In this document: piece after piece, positions 49,442-60,816 of the stretch
How the letters are laid out: the number at the start of each line of letters is the position of its first letter
Position numbering within the stretch: position 1 is the stretch's first letter
Notes under the pieces: model-generated
What the model was told of the DNA's origin: nothing
Database searches by the model: none
The model's input: the letters and a program-made list of their open reading frames with translations, nothing else
Position numbers and translations under genes: made by a program
NCBI GenBank assembly: GCA_003105015.1
Contig: PQAF01000029.1
Coordinates: 62,001 to 126,000, forward strand
Origin: Rhodocyclales bacterium
Lineage (GTDB): Bacteria > Pseudomonadota > Gammaproteobacteria > Burkholderiales > Rhodocyclaceae
DNA: 64,000 nt
Reading direction: 5' to 3'

Positions 49442-52294
49442 TCAAAGAGCGGTGACGGGGAGGGAGAAATGGAAGGTGGCGCCCTGTCCCGGCGCGCCCT
49501 CCGCCCAGACCCGCCCGCCGTGGCGCTGGACGACGCGGGCGACGATGGCGAGGCCGACCCCGGTGCCCTCGAAGGCGGTGTCGCGGTGCAGGCGCTGGAA
49601 GACGTGGAACAGCTTGCCGGCGTAGGCCATGTCGAAGCCGGCGCCGTTGTCGCGCACGAAGAAGCACGCTTCGCCCGCCTCGACCGAGCCGCCCGCTTCG
49701 ACCACGGCCTGCTCGCACTGGCGCGTGAATTTCAGGGCATTGCCCAGCAGATTGAGCCAGACTTGCCGGACCAGGCTGCGGTCGGCCCGAACCGTCGGCA
49801 TCGGCCCGATGCGCACGTCGATCCTGCGTCCGGCGCCGGCCTCGGGCAGTTCGGACAGCACCTCGCGCGCCAGGCTGGCCATGTCGAGGGGCGCGCGCTT
49901 CAGCTCGACGCGGCCGATGCGGGCAAAGTCGAGCATGTCGTCGATCAACTCGCCCATGCGGATGGCGTTGGAGATGATGCGGTCGAGCTGCCCCCTTCCC
50001 TCGGCGCCGATCTGGGGCGCGTAATCCTCCTCGATCACCTTGGCGTAGCCGGCGATGGCGCGCAGCGGGGAGCGCAGGTCGTGTGAGACGGAATAGCTGA
50101 AGCTCTCCAGTTCGCGGATCGCCTCCTCCAGCTCGGCGGTGCGCTCCTTCACCCGGTGCTCGAGGTCGACGTTGAGGTTGCGGATATCCTCCTCGGCGCG
50201 CCGCTGGTCGGACACATCCCGCACGATGGAAATCAGGCAGGGCGTGCCGCCGATCTCGATGGCGACCGAGGAGGTCAGCATGTCGCGCAGCGTGCCGTCC
50301 TTGGTGCGCACCTCGAATTCCGCGTTGCTGACGCTCCCCCTGGCCTTGAGATCGGCCAGGAAGCGGCTGCGCTTCTCGGGATAGGCCCAGAGACCCAGCT
50401 CGAGGGTGGTATGGCCGACGGCTTCGTCGACCGAAAAGCCGCTCAGGCGCTCGAAGCCCTCGTTGGCATCCAGGATCAGGCCGTCTTCAAGCCGGACGAT
50501 GACGATCCAGTCCGGGCTGGCATGGAAGACCTTGGCGAACTTCTCCTCGGACTGGCGCAGCGCATCCTGGGCGCGCTGCACTTCGGTGATGTCGCGGCCG
50601 ACGCCGATGATCTGCTGCTCGCCGCCGATCTCGGCGAGCACGCAGGAACCCTCGATCAGGATGGCCTCGCCGCTCTTCTTGCGGAAATGCACCTTGAAGC
50701 CGTGCCATTCGCCGTCTTCCCTCAGCCTGCGCACCAGTTCGTCGCGCTCGGCGGGCTCGGCCCACAGGCCGATCTCCAGCGCCGTCCGGCCGAGCGCCTC
50801 CTGCGCCTTCCAGCCGGTCAGCCGCTCGAAACCCTTGTTCACCGCGACGAACCGGCCATCCTCCAGCCGGCTGACCGTGGCGTAGTTGGGGTTGGCGTTG
50901 AAGGCCTTGGCGAAGCGCTCCTCGGAGCGCCGCAACGCCTCCTGGGCGCGCTTCAGGTCCGTGATGTCGCGCGAGGTGCCGATGAGGTGCGGTTCGCCGT
51001 CGAGCTCGATGATCGTCGCGGAGCTCAGCACGTCGCGGATGCTGCCGTCCTTGGTGACGAAGCGGGCATCGAAGTCCCGCACGTTGCCATGCGCCAGGAG
51101 GCGGCCGATCAATTCCTCGCGCTCCGCCCGGTCGGCCCACAATCCGAGATCGGCGGTCGTGCGGCCTACCGCCTCGGCGGCGGAATAGCCGGTCAATATC
51201 TCGAATCCCCGATTCACCTCGACGATCCGTCCATCGGATATCCGGCTGATCATGATGAAATCCGGATTGGACTGAAAGGCCTTGGCGAACTTGTCTTCCG
51301 AGATGCGCAGGCTGCGCTCGCGTTCACGCAACTGCGCCAGCAGGCCGTAGAAGGCCTGCCCAAGTTCTCCGACCTCGTCCTCGCGCATCGACAAGCGGGG
51401 CACGGCCGCATCCGGACGATCGTGCAGTGCGCCGACATGCCGCGTCAATCGCTCGACCGGACGCACCAGCAGGCCGGCCAGCAGCCAGGCGCACAGCGCG
51501 CAGGCCAGCATGGACGCGAAAGCGATGCCGATCACCCTGCCGCGCGCTTCATGCAGGGGGGCATACGCCTCGTCCAGCGGATACACCCCCGCGACGAACC
51601 AGTTCGTCGTCTTCAACTGCTTGAAGCTCATGAGCGCCCGGAGCCCGCTGCTGTTCTCGCTCTCCTCGGTGCCCTCGAATCCCGCGCCGGCCTTGTCCGC
51701 GGCCGGGTTCGCCCCGACCGGCGGGGAGTCGGCGAGTATCCGCGACTTGTCGGGGTGGAGCACCAGCTTGCGGTCCCGCGAAGCGACATACAGGTAGCCG
51801 GTCCGGCCGACGAGGGCGGTTCGTGCCTCGCCGAACAGGCGCTCGTTGAGCAGGTTCAGGGTGCAGGCCACGACCAGGTCGATCTTTCCGTCGCGAGCCA
51901 GGCGGGGGGCGGCAACGACCACCACCGGCGCGCCGCTGACCTTCCCCCGTATCGGTGTGGAGATCACGGCGGCCCGTCTTGCCATGACCTCGCGGAAGTA
52001 GCCCCGGTCGGCAAAATTCCTGTCCTCGATCGGCGGCAAGGGCGGCTGCTGGGCCAGCGCCCGCCCCTCGGGCGACAGGACGATGCAGCGGTCGATGGCG
52101 CCCATCGGCATCGGCAAGTGGCTCATGTAGTGCTCGATGGCTTCGCGGGAGGCGATGGCGGCGGACGGCACGCCCCGGGCCACCGCCTGGGTCGTCTCCA
52201 GGGCGATGCCGAGGTCGTTGTCCATGCCTCTCGCGGCATAGCTGACGAGGGAATGCAACTGGTTGGCAACGCCGGTCTTGATTTCCTCGCGCAC
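49442..52294 (-). CDS. Multi-PAS sensor histidine kinase with dCache domain (N-terminus interrupted)
   Basis: About 950 residues from a GTG at 52294. Order: periplasmic dCache ligand-binding domain (about 1-240), membrane helix ([19 protein letters not shown]), HAMP, three PAS/PAC repeats each of about 125 residues (recurring [22 protein letters not shown] and [11 protein letters not shown]), HisKA ([15 protein letters not shown]) and HATPase ([22 protein letters not shown]). The expected first membrane helix lies upstream in the same frame but is cut by a TGA at 52310-52312. Without it the sensor domain would not be exported, so the gene may be inactive, read through, or mis-sequenced. No partner regulator is adjacent. 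Confidence 0.75.
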   Translation of the reverse strand: MREEIKTGVANQLHSLVSYAARGMDNDLGIALETTQAVARGVPSAAIASREAIEHYMSHLPMPMGAIDRCIVLSPEGRALAQQPPLPPIEDRNFADRGYFREVMARRAAVISTPIRGKVSGAPVVVVAAPRLARDGKIDLVVACTLNLLNERLFGEARTALVGRTGYLYVASRDRKLVLHPDKSRILADSPPVGANPAADKAGAGFEGTEESENSSGLRALMSFKQLKTTNWFVAGVYPLDEAYAPLHEARGRVIGIAFASMLACALCAWLLAGLLVRPVERLTRHVGALHDRPDAAVPRLSMREDEVGELGQAFYGLLAQLRERERSLRISEDKFAKAFQSNPDFIMISRISDGRIVEVNRGFEILTGYSAAEAVGRTTADLGLWADRAEREELIGRLLAHGNVRDFDARFVTKDGSIRDVLSSATIIELDGEPHLIGTSRDITDLKRAQEALRRSEERFAKAFNANPNYATVSRLEDGRFVAVNKGFERLTGWKAQEALGRTALEIGLWAEPAERDELVRRLREDGEWHGFKVHFRKKSGEAILIEGSCVLAEIGGEQQIIGVGRDITEVQRAQDALRQSEEKFAKVFHASPDWIVIVRLEDGLILDANEGFERLSGFSVDEAVGHTTLELGLWAYPEKRSRFLADLKARGSVSNAEFEVRTKDGTLRDMLTSSVAIEIGGTPCLISIVRDVSDQRRAEEDIRNLNVDLEHRVKERTAELEEAIRELESFSYSVSHDLRSPLRAIAGYAKVIEEDYAPQIGAEGRGQLDRIISNAIRMGELIDDMLDFARIGRVELKRAPLDMASLAREVLSELPEAGAGRRIDVRIGPMPTVRADRSLVRQVWLNLLGNALKFTRQCEQAVVEAGGSVEAGEACFFVRDNGAGFDMAYAGKLFHVFQRLHRDTAFEGTGVGLAIVARVVQRHGGRVWAEGAPGQGATFHFSLPVTAL

Positions 52295-52381
52295 GCCCAG
52301 CCAGGACAGTCAGGCCGCAGTCAGCGCCAGCACGGCCAGCATGACCGTCAGGCTGAGCGCCAGCTTGGCCCTCAGGCGCAT
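52295..52381 (-). pseudogene. Severed first membrane helix of the sensor kinase
   Basis: ATG 52381 opens the frame [20 protein letters not shown] followed by TAA-type residues Thr-Ala-Ala, then an in-frame TGA (52310-52312), then LSWLGV and the downstream kinase. It is a good signal-anchor helix in the same frame as the kinase, so a single nonsense change explains the break. Confidence 0.7.
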
Positions 52382-52510
52382 GTATGGACGGTCCCGCTAC
52401 GGCCCGGTGTTGTTGTTCTTGCTGAACCCATCGAATCCCCTTTGACACTGCTAAGCTACTATAACGCTTACGGCCATATCCGGAATTATTTAACGCTCCG
52501 GCATCGAAAA

Positions 52511-53998
<1,488 letters not shown>

Positions 53999-54014
53999 CG
54001 GCCTGGCGCGCCGC

Positions 54015-54743
54015 TCAGGCGGGCATCAGCAGGTCGATCCGGTCCGTGAAGATCGCCGCCACGCCCTGGCGCAGGAGCAGGCCGGCGTCTTCCGGGTCGT
54101 TGACGGTATAGACGAGCAGGGGAATGCCGGCCGCCCGCGCTTCGTCGAACAGCTGCGGGGTCAGGCAATGGCGGCTGCAATGCAGGGAATAACACGCCAG
54201 GCGGCGAAAGGCCTGCTGCCAGTCGGGCGGCGGCGCCTCGAACAGCAGGCCGCGCGGCAATTCCGGCGCCGCTTCCAGCGCCGCTTCCAGCGCCGCAAGG
54301 GAGAAGGAGGACAGCAGCGGCGGCGGCGCGCCAGCCCACAGCTCGCGCGCCTCCAGCGCGACCTTGCGCCCCGTTTCCGCCTCGCGCCCCGCCGACGGCT
54401 TGATCTCGACATTCGCCCACAGCCCCAGCGCCAGGCACAACTCCGCGGCATCGCCGAACGAGGGCAGCGGCTCGCCGGCGAACTGCGCACTGTGCCAGCT
54501 GCCGGCATCCAGCCGGGCCAGCTCGGCATCGCTCGCGTCGGCAACGCGGCCGCGGCCGTCGGTCGTGCGTTCCAGGGTTTCGTCGTGGATGAGGACGGGC
54601 GTGCCGTCCGCCGACAGCATGACGTCGAATTCGACGCCGCGATAGCCGAGGCTGGCGGCGATGCGCAGCCCGGCGAGGGTGTTTTCCGGCGCCAGCGCGC
54701 CGCCGCCGCGATGGGCGATGAGGCGGGGATGGCGCCAGGACAT
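54015..54743 (-). CDS. ugpQ: UgpQ, glycerophosphodiester phosphodiesterase
   Basis: A 242-residue cytosolic GDPD enzyme releasing glycerol 3-phosphate from glycerophosphodiesters. Catalytic HRGGGALAPENTL with His and Glu, EFDVMLSADGTPVLIHD with acidic metal ligands and the second His, and ANVEIKPSAG are present. Lies 14 bases downstream of the UgpB-like gene. Confidence 0.94.
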   Translation of the reverse strand: MSWRHPRLIAHRGGGALAPENTLAGLRIAASLGYRGVEFDVMLSADGTPVLIHDETLERTTDGRGRVADASDAELARLDAGSWHSAQFAGEPLPSFGDAAELCLALGLWANVEIKPSAGREAETGRKVALEARELWAGAPPPLLSSFSLAALEAALEAAPELPRGLLFEAPPPDWQQAFRRLACYSLHCSRHCLTPQLFDEARAAGIPLLVYTVNDPEDAGLLLRQGVAAIFTDRIDLLMPA

Positions 54744-54757
54744 GCGGCGCCCCGCGG

Positions 54758-56044
54758 CTACCGGGTCACCGTGCCGTCGGTCGGCATCGGCTGCAGCACC
54801 GGGTTGCCCCTTCTCACCGCCGTATCCAGGGCTTCCTTGGCCGGCTTGAGGTTGGCCCAGACGGCTTCCAGTTCCTCGTGCAGGATGGCGCGCACGCGGC
54901 TCATGCCGAACACCCCCTTCGGCTTGGCCGCGGAGGCGAATCGCCGGTCCGACAGGCGCTCCACCGCCTTGCGCAGCAGTTCGGGCGGCGCACCCTCCGC
55001 CGCCAGTCCGCTCACCGCGACGGACGTCATCGGCAGGTAACCGGTGCTTCGCACCCACTGCTGCTGCACGTCCGGCCGCATCATGAAGGCAATGAAGCTC
55101 GCCACGACCGCATATTCCGGCTTCTTCTTGCCCGCCAGCACCCACAGGGCGGCGCCGTCCGGCAGCAGGCGGCCGGGCGCCGCGCCGCGCACGTCGTCGT
55201 AGTGCGGCAGGGCGGCGACGCCGAAATCGAAGGGCTTGCGGCGCAGCAGCTGCAGGTACAGGGAAGAGTCGCTGGTCAGCATGCTGCATTCGCCCGACAT
55301 GAATTTCTCGTCCGCCTCGCGGCCAGCGCCGAAGGTGCGGAAATAGAAGCTCTTGTGCCAGCTGGCCAGCAGCGCCACATGCTTGACCTGCACCAGGTTG
55401 TTGAGGGCCAGCGCGGGCTTGCCGCCCTGCTCTGGGCTGACGATCGGTTCGCCGTGCTGGGTGGCGGCGTTCTCCAGCAGCACCCAGGCCGGATTCGACG
55501 AGGTGAACGGGCAGCGTCGGTCGACGTCGAAGACCTTGCCGGCCGCCGTCTGCAGTTCCCACCAGGTGAGGGGCGGCTTGGCCGGGTCGAGCTTCGCCTT
55601 GCGGAAGGTGTCCTTGTTGTAGTACAGCACCGGCACCGAGAGCGCCAGCGGCAGCGCCTGGATGCGGCCCTTGTTGTCGTCGACGACGTCGGCGAGGACG
55701 GGGAAGAGGGCGGCGGCATCGAACTTCACCTTCGCGCCGGCCATCACCTTGTAGAGCGGCAGCATGCGCGGGTGGCTGTCGAAGAACTTCTGGTATTCCT
55801 CGTCCTCGAGCAGGGCCAGGTGCGGCAGCTGATGGGGATCGCCGGCCATGCCCACATGCTGCAGGACCACCTTGCCGGACTTGCCTTCGGCGTTGAAGCG
55901 TCCGACGAACTCGACCAGCGCAGCGGCGGCCTCGCCGGTCATGGCATGGCGGAAGACGATCTCGGGCGGCGGCGGCGGCGCCTTGGCCGCCTGCGCAAGC
56001 GAGGACAGGCCGAGAATGGTGATGGCAAGCAGTTTGGGGAGCAT
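54758..56044 (-). CDS. UgpB-like periplasmic sugar/glycerol-3-phosphate-binding protein
   Basis: A 428-residue ABC-type solute-binding protein with Sec signal peptide (cleavage near LAQAA). Motifs PVLYYNKDTFRKAKLDP and PLTWWELQTAA are typical of the UgpB/MalE cluster, and AALPHYDDVRGAAPG followed by LPDGAALWVL is UgpB-like. Next to ugpQ and glpK, so glycerol 3-phosphate or its diesters are the likely ligands. The membrane and ATPase genes (ugpA, ugpE, ugpC) are not adjacent. Confidence 0.85.
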   Translation of the reverse strand: MLPKLLAITILGLSSLAQAAKAPPPPPEIVFRHAMTGEAAAALVEFVGRFNAEGKSGKVVLQHVGMAGDPHQLPHLALLEDEEYQKFFDSHPRMLPLYKVMAGAKVKFDAAALFPVLADVVDDNKGRIQALPLALSVPVLYYNKDTFRKAKLDPAKPPLTWWELQTAAGKVFDVDRRCPFTSSNPAWVLLENAATQHGEPIVSPEQGGKPALALNNLVQVKHVALLASWHKSFYFRTFGAGREADEKFMSGECSMLTSDSSLYLQLLRRKPFDFGVAALPHYDDVRGAAPGRLLPDGAALWVLAGKKKPEYAVVASFIAFMMRPDVQQQWVRSTGYLPMTSVAVSGLAAEGAPPELLRKAVERLSDRRFASAAKPKGVFGMSRVRAILHEELEAVWANLKPAKEALDTAVRRGNPVLQPMPTDGTVTR

Positions 56045-56109
56045 GCGGAATCGGGCCCTTCAGGTGAAGTTGGTATATTACTACGCTCGATTCCCTTACA
56101 TCACCCATC

Positions 56110-57336
56110 ATGTCCGGCGCCCTCTCCCACCTTCGCATCCTCGACCTGTCCCGCGTGCTGGCGGGCCCCTGGTGCACCCAGAACCTGGCCGACCTCGGCG
56201 CCGAGGTCATCAAGGTCGAGAAGCCGGGCAGCGGCGACGACACCCGCGCCTGGGGGCCGCCCTACCTGAAGGACGGCGCGGGCCGCGACACCGGCGAGTC
56301 GGCCTATTACCTCTCCTGCAACCGCGGCAAGAAATCCATCGCCCTCGACATCACGCAGCCCGAGGGCCAGCGCATCGTGCGCGAGCTGGCGCGGCAGAGC
56401 GACGTGCTGGTGGAAAACTACAAGGTCGGCGGGCTGGCGAAGTACGGCCTCGACTGGGACAGCCTGCGCGCGATCAACCCGCGGCTCGTCTACTGCTCGA
56501 TCACCGGCTTCGGCCAGGACGGGCCCTACGCCGGTCGCGCCGGCTACGACTTCATCGTGCAGGGCATGGGCGGCCTGATGAGCGTCACCGGCGCGCCGGA
56601 CGGCGCGCCCGGCGGCGGGCCGCAGAAGGTCGGCGTGGCGGTGGCGGACCTGTTCACCGGCATGTACGCCACGGTCGCCGTGCTGGCGGCACTGACTTTC
56701 CGCGAGCGCACCGGGCAGGGCCAGCGCATCGACCTGTCCCTGCTCGATGCGCAGGTGGCGATGCTCGCCAACCAGAACATGAACTTCCTCGCCTCCGGCC
56801 AGGCGCCGGCGCGGCGCGGCAACGCCCATCCCAACATCGTGCCCTACCAGACCTTCGCCACGGCCGACGGCCACGTCATCCTCGCCGTCGGCAACGACGC
56901 CCAGTTCCGCCGCTTCTGCGAACTGGCCGGCCGTGCCGGGCTGGCCGACGACGAGCGCTTCGCCAGCAACCGCGCCCGCGTCGCCCACCGCGACGCGCTG
57001 ATCCCGCTGCTCGAACCGCTGCTGCGAAGCCGCACGACGCTGGCCTGGGTCGACGCGCTGGAAGCGGCCGGCGTCCCCTGCGGGCCGATCAACCGGTTGA
57101 ACGAGGTCTTCGCCGATCCCCAGGTGCAGCACCGCGGCATGCGCATCGACCTGCCGCACCCGTCGGCCGGCAGCGTGCCCCTCGTGGCCAGCCCGATCCG
57201 CCTCTCGGCCAGCCCGCTCGAGTACGCCGCGCCGCCGCCGCTGCTCGGCCAGCATACGAATGAAATCCTGCAGCAATTGCTGGGGCTGCCGGACGAGGAA
57301 CTGGGGCGGCTGCGGGATGCGGGCGCGATCGGATGA
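56110..57336 (+). CDS. CaiB/BaiF family (class III) CoA transferase
   Basis: A 408-residue acyl-CoA transferase. The N-terminus LRILDLSRVLAGPWCTQNLA, the glycine-rich GFGQDGPYAGRAGYD and the catalytic Asp in GVAVADLFTGMYA are intact. Family members move CoA between carboxylic acids, for example succinate or formate with aromatic or fatty acids. Substrate is not readable. A TATATTAC stretch just upstream may hold its -10. One ACTGACTTT word lies at 56691-56699 (ALTF). Confidence 0.92.
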   Translation: MSGALSHLRILDLSRVLAGPWCTQNLADLGAEVIKVEKPGSGDDTRAWGPPYLKDGAGRDTGESAYYLSCNRGKKSIALDITQPEGQRIVRELARQSDVLVENYKVGGLAKYGLDWDSLRAINPRLVYCSITGFGQDGPYAGRAGYDFIVQGMGGLMSVTGAPDGAPGGGPQKVGVAVADLFTGMYATVAVLAALTFRERTGQGQRIDLSLLDAQVAMLANQNMNFLASGQAPARRGNAHPNIVPYQTFATADGHVILAVGNDAQFRRFCELAGRAGLADDERFASNRARVAHRDALIPLLEPLLRSRTTLAWVDALEAAGVPCGPINRLNEVFADPQVQHRGMRIDLPHPSAGSVPLVASPIRLSASPLEYAAPPPLLGQHTNEILQQLLGLPDEELGRLRDAGAIG

Positions 57337-57487
57337 TGCACGTGAAATACTGCCTTGCTGGCCCGCAGGCGATCCAGTAACATCCACTCGGAATTTCAGC
57401 CGGAAACAATCCGGCCACAAACATAAATAATCAACAGGCTTGCGTGCCCTGCCGGCAAAGGACGGTGGCGGGGCGGATCAGACAGAG

Positions 57488-58231
57488 ATGAACAAGTACC
57501 AGAGAGTCGTGCTCATCGTCGCGGCGGTGAACATCGTCCTGATGCTGCTTTTCCCGCCCTTCCTCGACAATCCGCTCCGCCGCGGCGCGCTGCCCAGTTT
57601 CGAGGGCTTCTACCCCTTGTGGTCCGCCTTCGGCCTGAAGCGCATCCACAGCGAGCTGCTGACGCTGCAGGTGCTGTTCGTTGCCATCAACGGCCTGCTC
57701 GCCTGGCTGCTCCTCGACCGGCAGGGCCCCAAGGGGGAGGTCCCCGAGTTCCGCTACACGCGCGCCATCAGCTTCTTCCTGGTCGGCAATCTCGCCGTGC
57801 TGTTCGCCTTTCCGCCCTTCGAATCCTATGTCTCGCTGGCGAAGTTCGAGCCGCCGAGCTTCGGCGGCTTCTATTTCGTGCTGGGCGACAAGAGCCACCG
57901 CAACTTCTTCATCCCGCTGCTCTACATGGAAGTCATCCTGGTCGTCGCGAACGTGCTGACCGTCTGGCTGCTGTTCAACAGCCTGCGGCGCGCCGAGCTG
58001 TTCGCCAAGGAGAAGATTCTCGAACTGGCGCAGAGCCTGCCGGCCACGGAACTGGCCGAGGTCTCGAAGACCCTCGGCTACAAGGCCGTGCACCCCGCCG
58101 GCGAGCCGACGCCCCATGCACCGCACCTGGGCGCCGGTCCGGACCGGCGCAAGTACCAGGATCCGCGCTACCGCGGCCCGGAACGCCGCAAGGGCGGCGA
58201 TCGCCGCTTCAAGATGCGCGCCGCCCAGTAG
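57488..58231 (+). CDS. Repeat-containing four-helix membrane protein A
   Basis: A 247-residue protein. Two homologous units (about 8-75 and 88-165): a membrane helix ending LLFPPF or FAFPPFE, then PSFEGFYP or PSFGGFYFVLGD, then a second helix (LLYMEVILVVANVLTVWLL). A charged tail follows, with GPDRRKYQDPRYRGPERRKG and DRRF. The next gene is a paralogue with the same units. No known family is recognised. The first helix of each pair is followed by an extracytoplasmic aromatic loop, perhaps a ligand site. RBS is weak. Confidence 0.75.
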   Translation: MNKYQRVVLIVAAVNIVLMLLFPPFLDNPLRRGALPSFEGFYPLWSAFGLKRIHSELLTLQVLFVAINGLLAWLLLDRQGPKGEVPEFRYTRAISFFLVGNLAVLFAFPPFESYVSLAKFEPPSFGGFYFVLGDKSHRNFFIPLLYMEVILVVANVLTVWLLFNSLRRAELFAKEKILELAQSLPATELAEVSKTLGYKAVHPAGEPTPHAPHLGAGPDRRKYQDPRYRGPERRKGGDRRFKMRAAQ

Positions 58232-58335
58232 GGCCCGCCGCCGGATTGATTTGGGCGGCAAACTCCTCTACGCTTGCCGCACAACAACCATTACAGGGAG
58301 GATGTCCTGCGGCGATCGCGCCGGCGGAGTTCTGC

Positions 58336-58908
58336 ATGAACCGACAGCAAGCCATCGCCCTGTGGGTCGCAGCCGCCAACCTCGTGCTGGTGCTGGCCTT
58401 CCCGCCCTACGACTACATTTCCCTGGCGCAAGGCTACGTGCCCACCTTCGGCGGCTTCCATTTCGTCGGCACGGCGCCGCCCAACAGCCTGCTCAACCAC
58501 AACTTCCTCATCCTCGAGGAAATCGTCATCCTGATCGACGCCGGCATTGCCTGGCTGCTGTTGCGGGAGAGGGTACCGAATGCGGGCGGGCGCTTCAGCC
58601 GCGGGCAGCGCGCCGTGCTGTGGCTGGTCGCCATCAACCTTGTACTGATCCTGCTGTTCCCGCCCTTCGAGCACTACCAGGCCATCAGCAAGACGGCCCT
58701 GCCGTCCTTCGACGGCTTCTACTTCGTCTTCGGCGACACGGCCCAGAAGCAGATCGTCGCTCCCCTGCTCTACATCGAAGCCGCCCTGGTCCTGATCAAC
58801 GGCGGCCTGCTATGGCTGCTCTTTGCCGACGGCCGCGGCAACAAGCTTTCCACGGAAGAAAAACGGGCGCTCGCCAAGGCCCTGCGGGAACACCAGCAGG
58901 GCGACTAG
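58336..58908 (+). CDS. Repeat-containing four-helix membrane protein B
   Basis: A 190-residue paralogue of the preceding gene, without the charged tail. Unit 1 has LVLAFPPYDYISLAQGYVPT and FGGFHFV; unit 2 has LILLFPPFEHYQAI, ALPSFDGFYFVFGD and PLLYIEAALVLINGGLLWLL. GGAG seven bases before ATG 58336. The pair probably arose by tandem duplication. Function unknown. Confidence 0.75.
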   Translation: MNRQQAIALWVAAANLVLVLAFPPYDYISLAQGYVPTFGGFHFVGTAPPNSLLNHNFLILEEIVILIDAGIAWLLLRERVPNAGGRFSRGQRAVLWLVAINLVLILLFPPFEHYQAISKTALPSFDGFYFVFGDTAQKQIVAPLLYIEAALVLINGGLLWLLFADGRGNKLSTEEKRALAKALREHQQGD

Positions 58909-58927
58909 CCGGAGCGCCCGCGGCGGC

Positions 58928-59416
58928 TCAGTGCTTGAGCGGCTGCCAGCCCGGATGGTCGAAGTGGCCGGCGTATTTCTCCAGCGCGCTCCCCACCTTC
59001 AAGGCGCCGGCCTGGCGCTTCACTTTCTTCGTCTTGCCCTCCATCGCCTCGACGCCTTCGAGGATGTCGGCAATGACCAGGTGCAGTTGCGCGTCGGCCT
59101 TCGGATCCAGCTTGCAGCCGGCGATGATGCCCTCCACCTCGCCATGCACTTTCTTCGCCAATTCGCCGTATTTGGCGGCGGAGAGCTTGTTCTCGTGGAC
59201 CTCGTGGTGCACGGCGTCGATGCTGTTGCGGATGGCCTCCATGCCCTTGCGCAGCGGCGCGTCGGTTGCCCACTTCTTGCCGTTGTTCAGTTCCAGCTTG
59301 GCCGGCGCCGCGCCGTGATCGTGTTTATGAGCGTCAGCGGCCAGACTGCCCGCGGCCAGTCCCAGCGCCAGACCGGCGGCAGTCAGCAGTTTCCAGATTC
59401 CCTTCATTGCCTTCAT
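58928..59416 (-). CDS. Periplasmic helical protein, His-rich N-terminus
   Basis: A 162-residue exported protein (signal peptide ends near SLAAD) with HKHDHG right after cleavage, then LELNNGKKWATDAPLRKGME and a four-helix-bundle pattern (DAVHHEVHENKLSAAKY). No CXXCH, so it is not a cytochrome c'. The His-rich segment could bind metal. AGGAG seven bases upstream fixes the start. Neighbouring redox genes are on the same strand but separated from it by the two-component pair. Confidence 0.75.
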   Translation of the reverse strand: MKAMKGIWKLLTAAGLALGLAAGSLAADAHKHDHGAAPAKLELNNGKKWATDAPLRKGMEAIRNSIDAVHHEVHENKLSAAKYGELAKKVHGEVEGIIAGCKLDPKADAQLHLVIADILEGVEAMEGKTKKVKRQAGALKVGSALEKYAGHFDHPGWQPLKH

Positions 59417-59484
59417 GGTGTCTCCTGAGTAATCGATTGCCCGAATTGGCAATTGCAGTATCCAGGATGCCCCTTAAAGGAAGC

Positions 59485-60816
59485 TTAAGCGGCGGGAAAT
59501 GTCACTTCGACCCGCAGGCCGCGGCCGCCCGGTCCTTCGCCGAGCACGACGGTCGCGCGGTGCAGGTCGGCGATGCGCCGCACGATGGACAGGCCGAGGC
59601 CGCTGCCCTCCTCGCCCGTGCCGAGCACGCGGTGGAAGCGGTCGAACACCTTGCCGCGCTCCGCCTCGGGAATGCCCGGCCCGCTGTCAACGACGGCCAG
59701 CGAGACGCCCCCGGCCGCAGGCTTCACCGAAACCTCCACCTCGCCGCCGGGCGGCGTGTAGCGCACGGCATTGTCGAGCAGGTTGCGCAGCAGCACGGCG
59801 AGCAGCACGGCATCGCCGGCGACCGGCGCCGCTTCACCGGGCGCCAGGCCCGCCTCGACGCCCTTGCCGGCGGCCGCCGGCGCGAGTTCGGCGACGCCCT
59901 GCTGCGCCAGCGCCTGCAGGTCCACCCGCTGTCCGGGCGGCAAGGCCGTCTGCGGATCGAGCCGCGCCAGCACCAGCAGCTGCTCGACCAGGCGCGCGGC
60001 GCGGTCGGTGCCGCTGACGACATTGGCGAGCGCGCGGCCGCGCTCCGCCTCGCCTGTCGCGCCGAGCGCGACCTGCGCCTGGGTCTTCACGGCGGCCAGC
60101 GGCGTGCGCAGCTCGTGCGCGGCGTCGGCGGTGAAGCGCCGCTCCTGCTCCAGCGAGGTGCGCAGGCGGTCGAACAGCGCATTGAGCGCGGCGATCAGCG
60201 GGGAGATCTCGCGCGGCGCGTTGCCCGCGTCGAGATGGGCGAGGTTGTCCGGCGCGCGCTGCGCCACCTCGCGTGCAATGCCGGCCAGCGGCGCCAGTCC
60301 GGCGCCGACCGCCAGCCAGATCAGCAGCGCCAGCGCCGGCAGAGCGAAGTACAGCGGGTGCAGGAGGTGGCTGGCGACGCTTTCCGCCAGCTCATTGCGC
60401 AATTCGTAGCGCTCGCCGACCTGCACCAGGTAATGGCGGCTCTCGTCCCAGCGGCTGAAGATGCGCCAGCGCTTGCCGTCGATCTCGGCATCGCCGTATC
60501 CCTCGGACCGGCTTTGCAGCCGCGTCTCGGGCGCGCTGGACGAGCGCAGCAGCAGCCTGCCCTTCTTGTCCCAGACCTGGAAGGCGATCTTGCGCTCGTG
60601 CTTGTACTGGCGCGGCACCGTCGACTCGCGATCGTCGTCCAGCTCGTGCTCGAGCTGGGCGGCGATCAGCCCGGCCGACTGGGCGAGGTGGGCGTCGAGC
60701 ATCTCGCCGATTTCCTCGCGCGCATCGAAGTAGGTGAACACCGCCGTCGCCAGCCAGGCGGCCAGCACGGTGCCGGAGAGCAGGAACAGCAGGCGGCGGC
60801 GCAGCGAGGGCTTCAT
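59485..60816 (-). CDS. QseC/PmrB-like sensor histidine kinase
   Basis: A 443-residue kinase. Two membrane helices (about 8-28 and 165-185) enclose a periplasmic sensor of about 135 residues. HAMP is followed by FTADAAHELRTPLAAVKTQA (phospho-His), NLLDNAVRYTPPGG, DSGPGIP and GSGLGLSIVRRI. Overlaps its regulator by four bases. Location directly downstream of a cytochrome b561/SHP operon suggests it senses a related signal. Confidence 0.92.
   Translation of the reverse strand: MKPSLRRRLLFLLSGTVLAAWLATAVFTYFDAREEIGEMLDAHLAQSAGLIAAQLEHELDDDRESTVPRQYKHERKIAFQVWDKKGRLLLRSSSAPETRLQSRSEGYGDAEIDGKRWRIFSRWDESRHYLVQVGERYELRNELAESVASHLLHPLYFALPALALLIWLAVGAGLAPLAGIAREVAQRAPDNLAHLDAGNAPREISPLIAALNALFDRLRTSLEQERRFTADAAHELRTPLAAVKTQAQVALGATGEAERGRALANVVSGTDRAARLVEQLLVLARLDPQTALPPGQRVDLQALAQQGVAELAPAAAGKGVEAGLAPGEAAPVAGDAVLLAVLLRNLLDNAVRYTPPGGEVEVSVKPAAGGVSLAVVDSGPGIPEAERGKVFDRFHRVLGTGEEGSGLGLSIVRRIADLHRATVVLGEGPGGRGLRVEVTFPAA

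Noticed and set aside
52310..52312. TGA as a selenocysteine codon in the sensor kinase
   Set aside because: The position is inside a plain hydrophobic membrane helix, no redox motif and no downstream SECIS-like hairpin is evident.
52442..52465. TTGACA followed by TATAAC as a promoter for glpK
   Set aside because: Spacing is only 12 bp instead of about 17, so it is not a normal sigma-70 pair.
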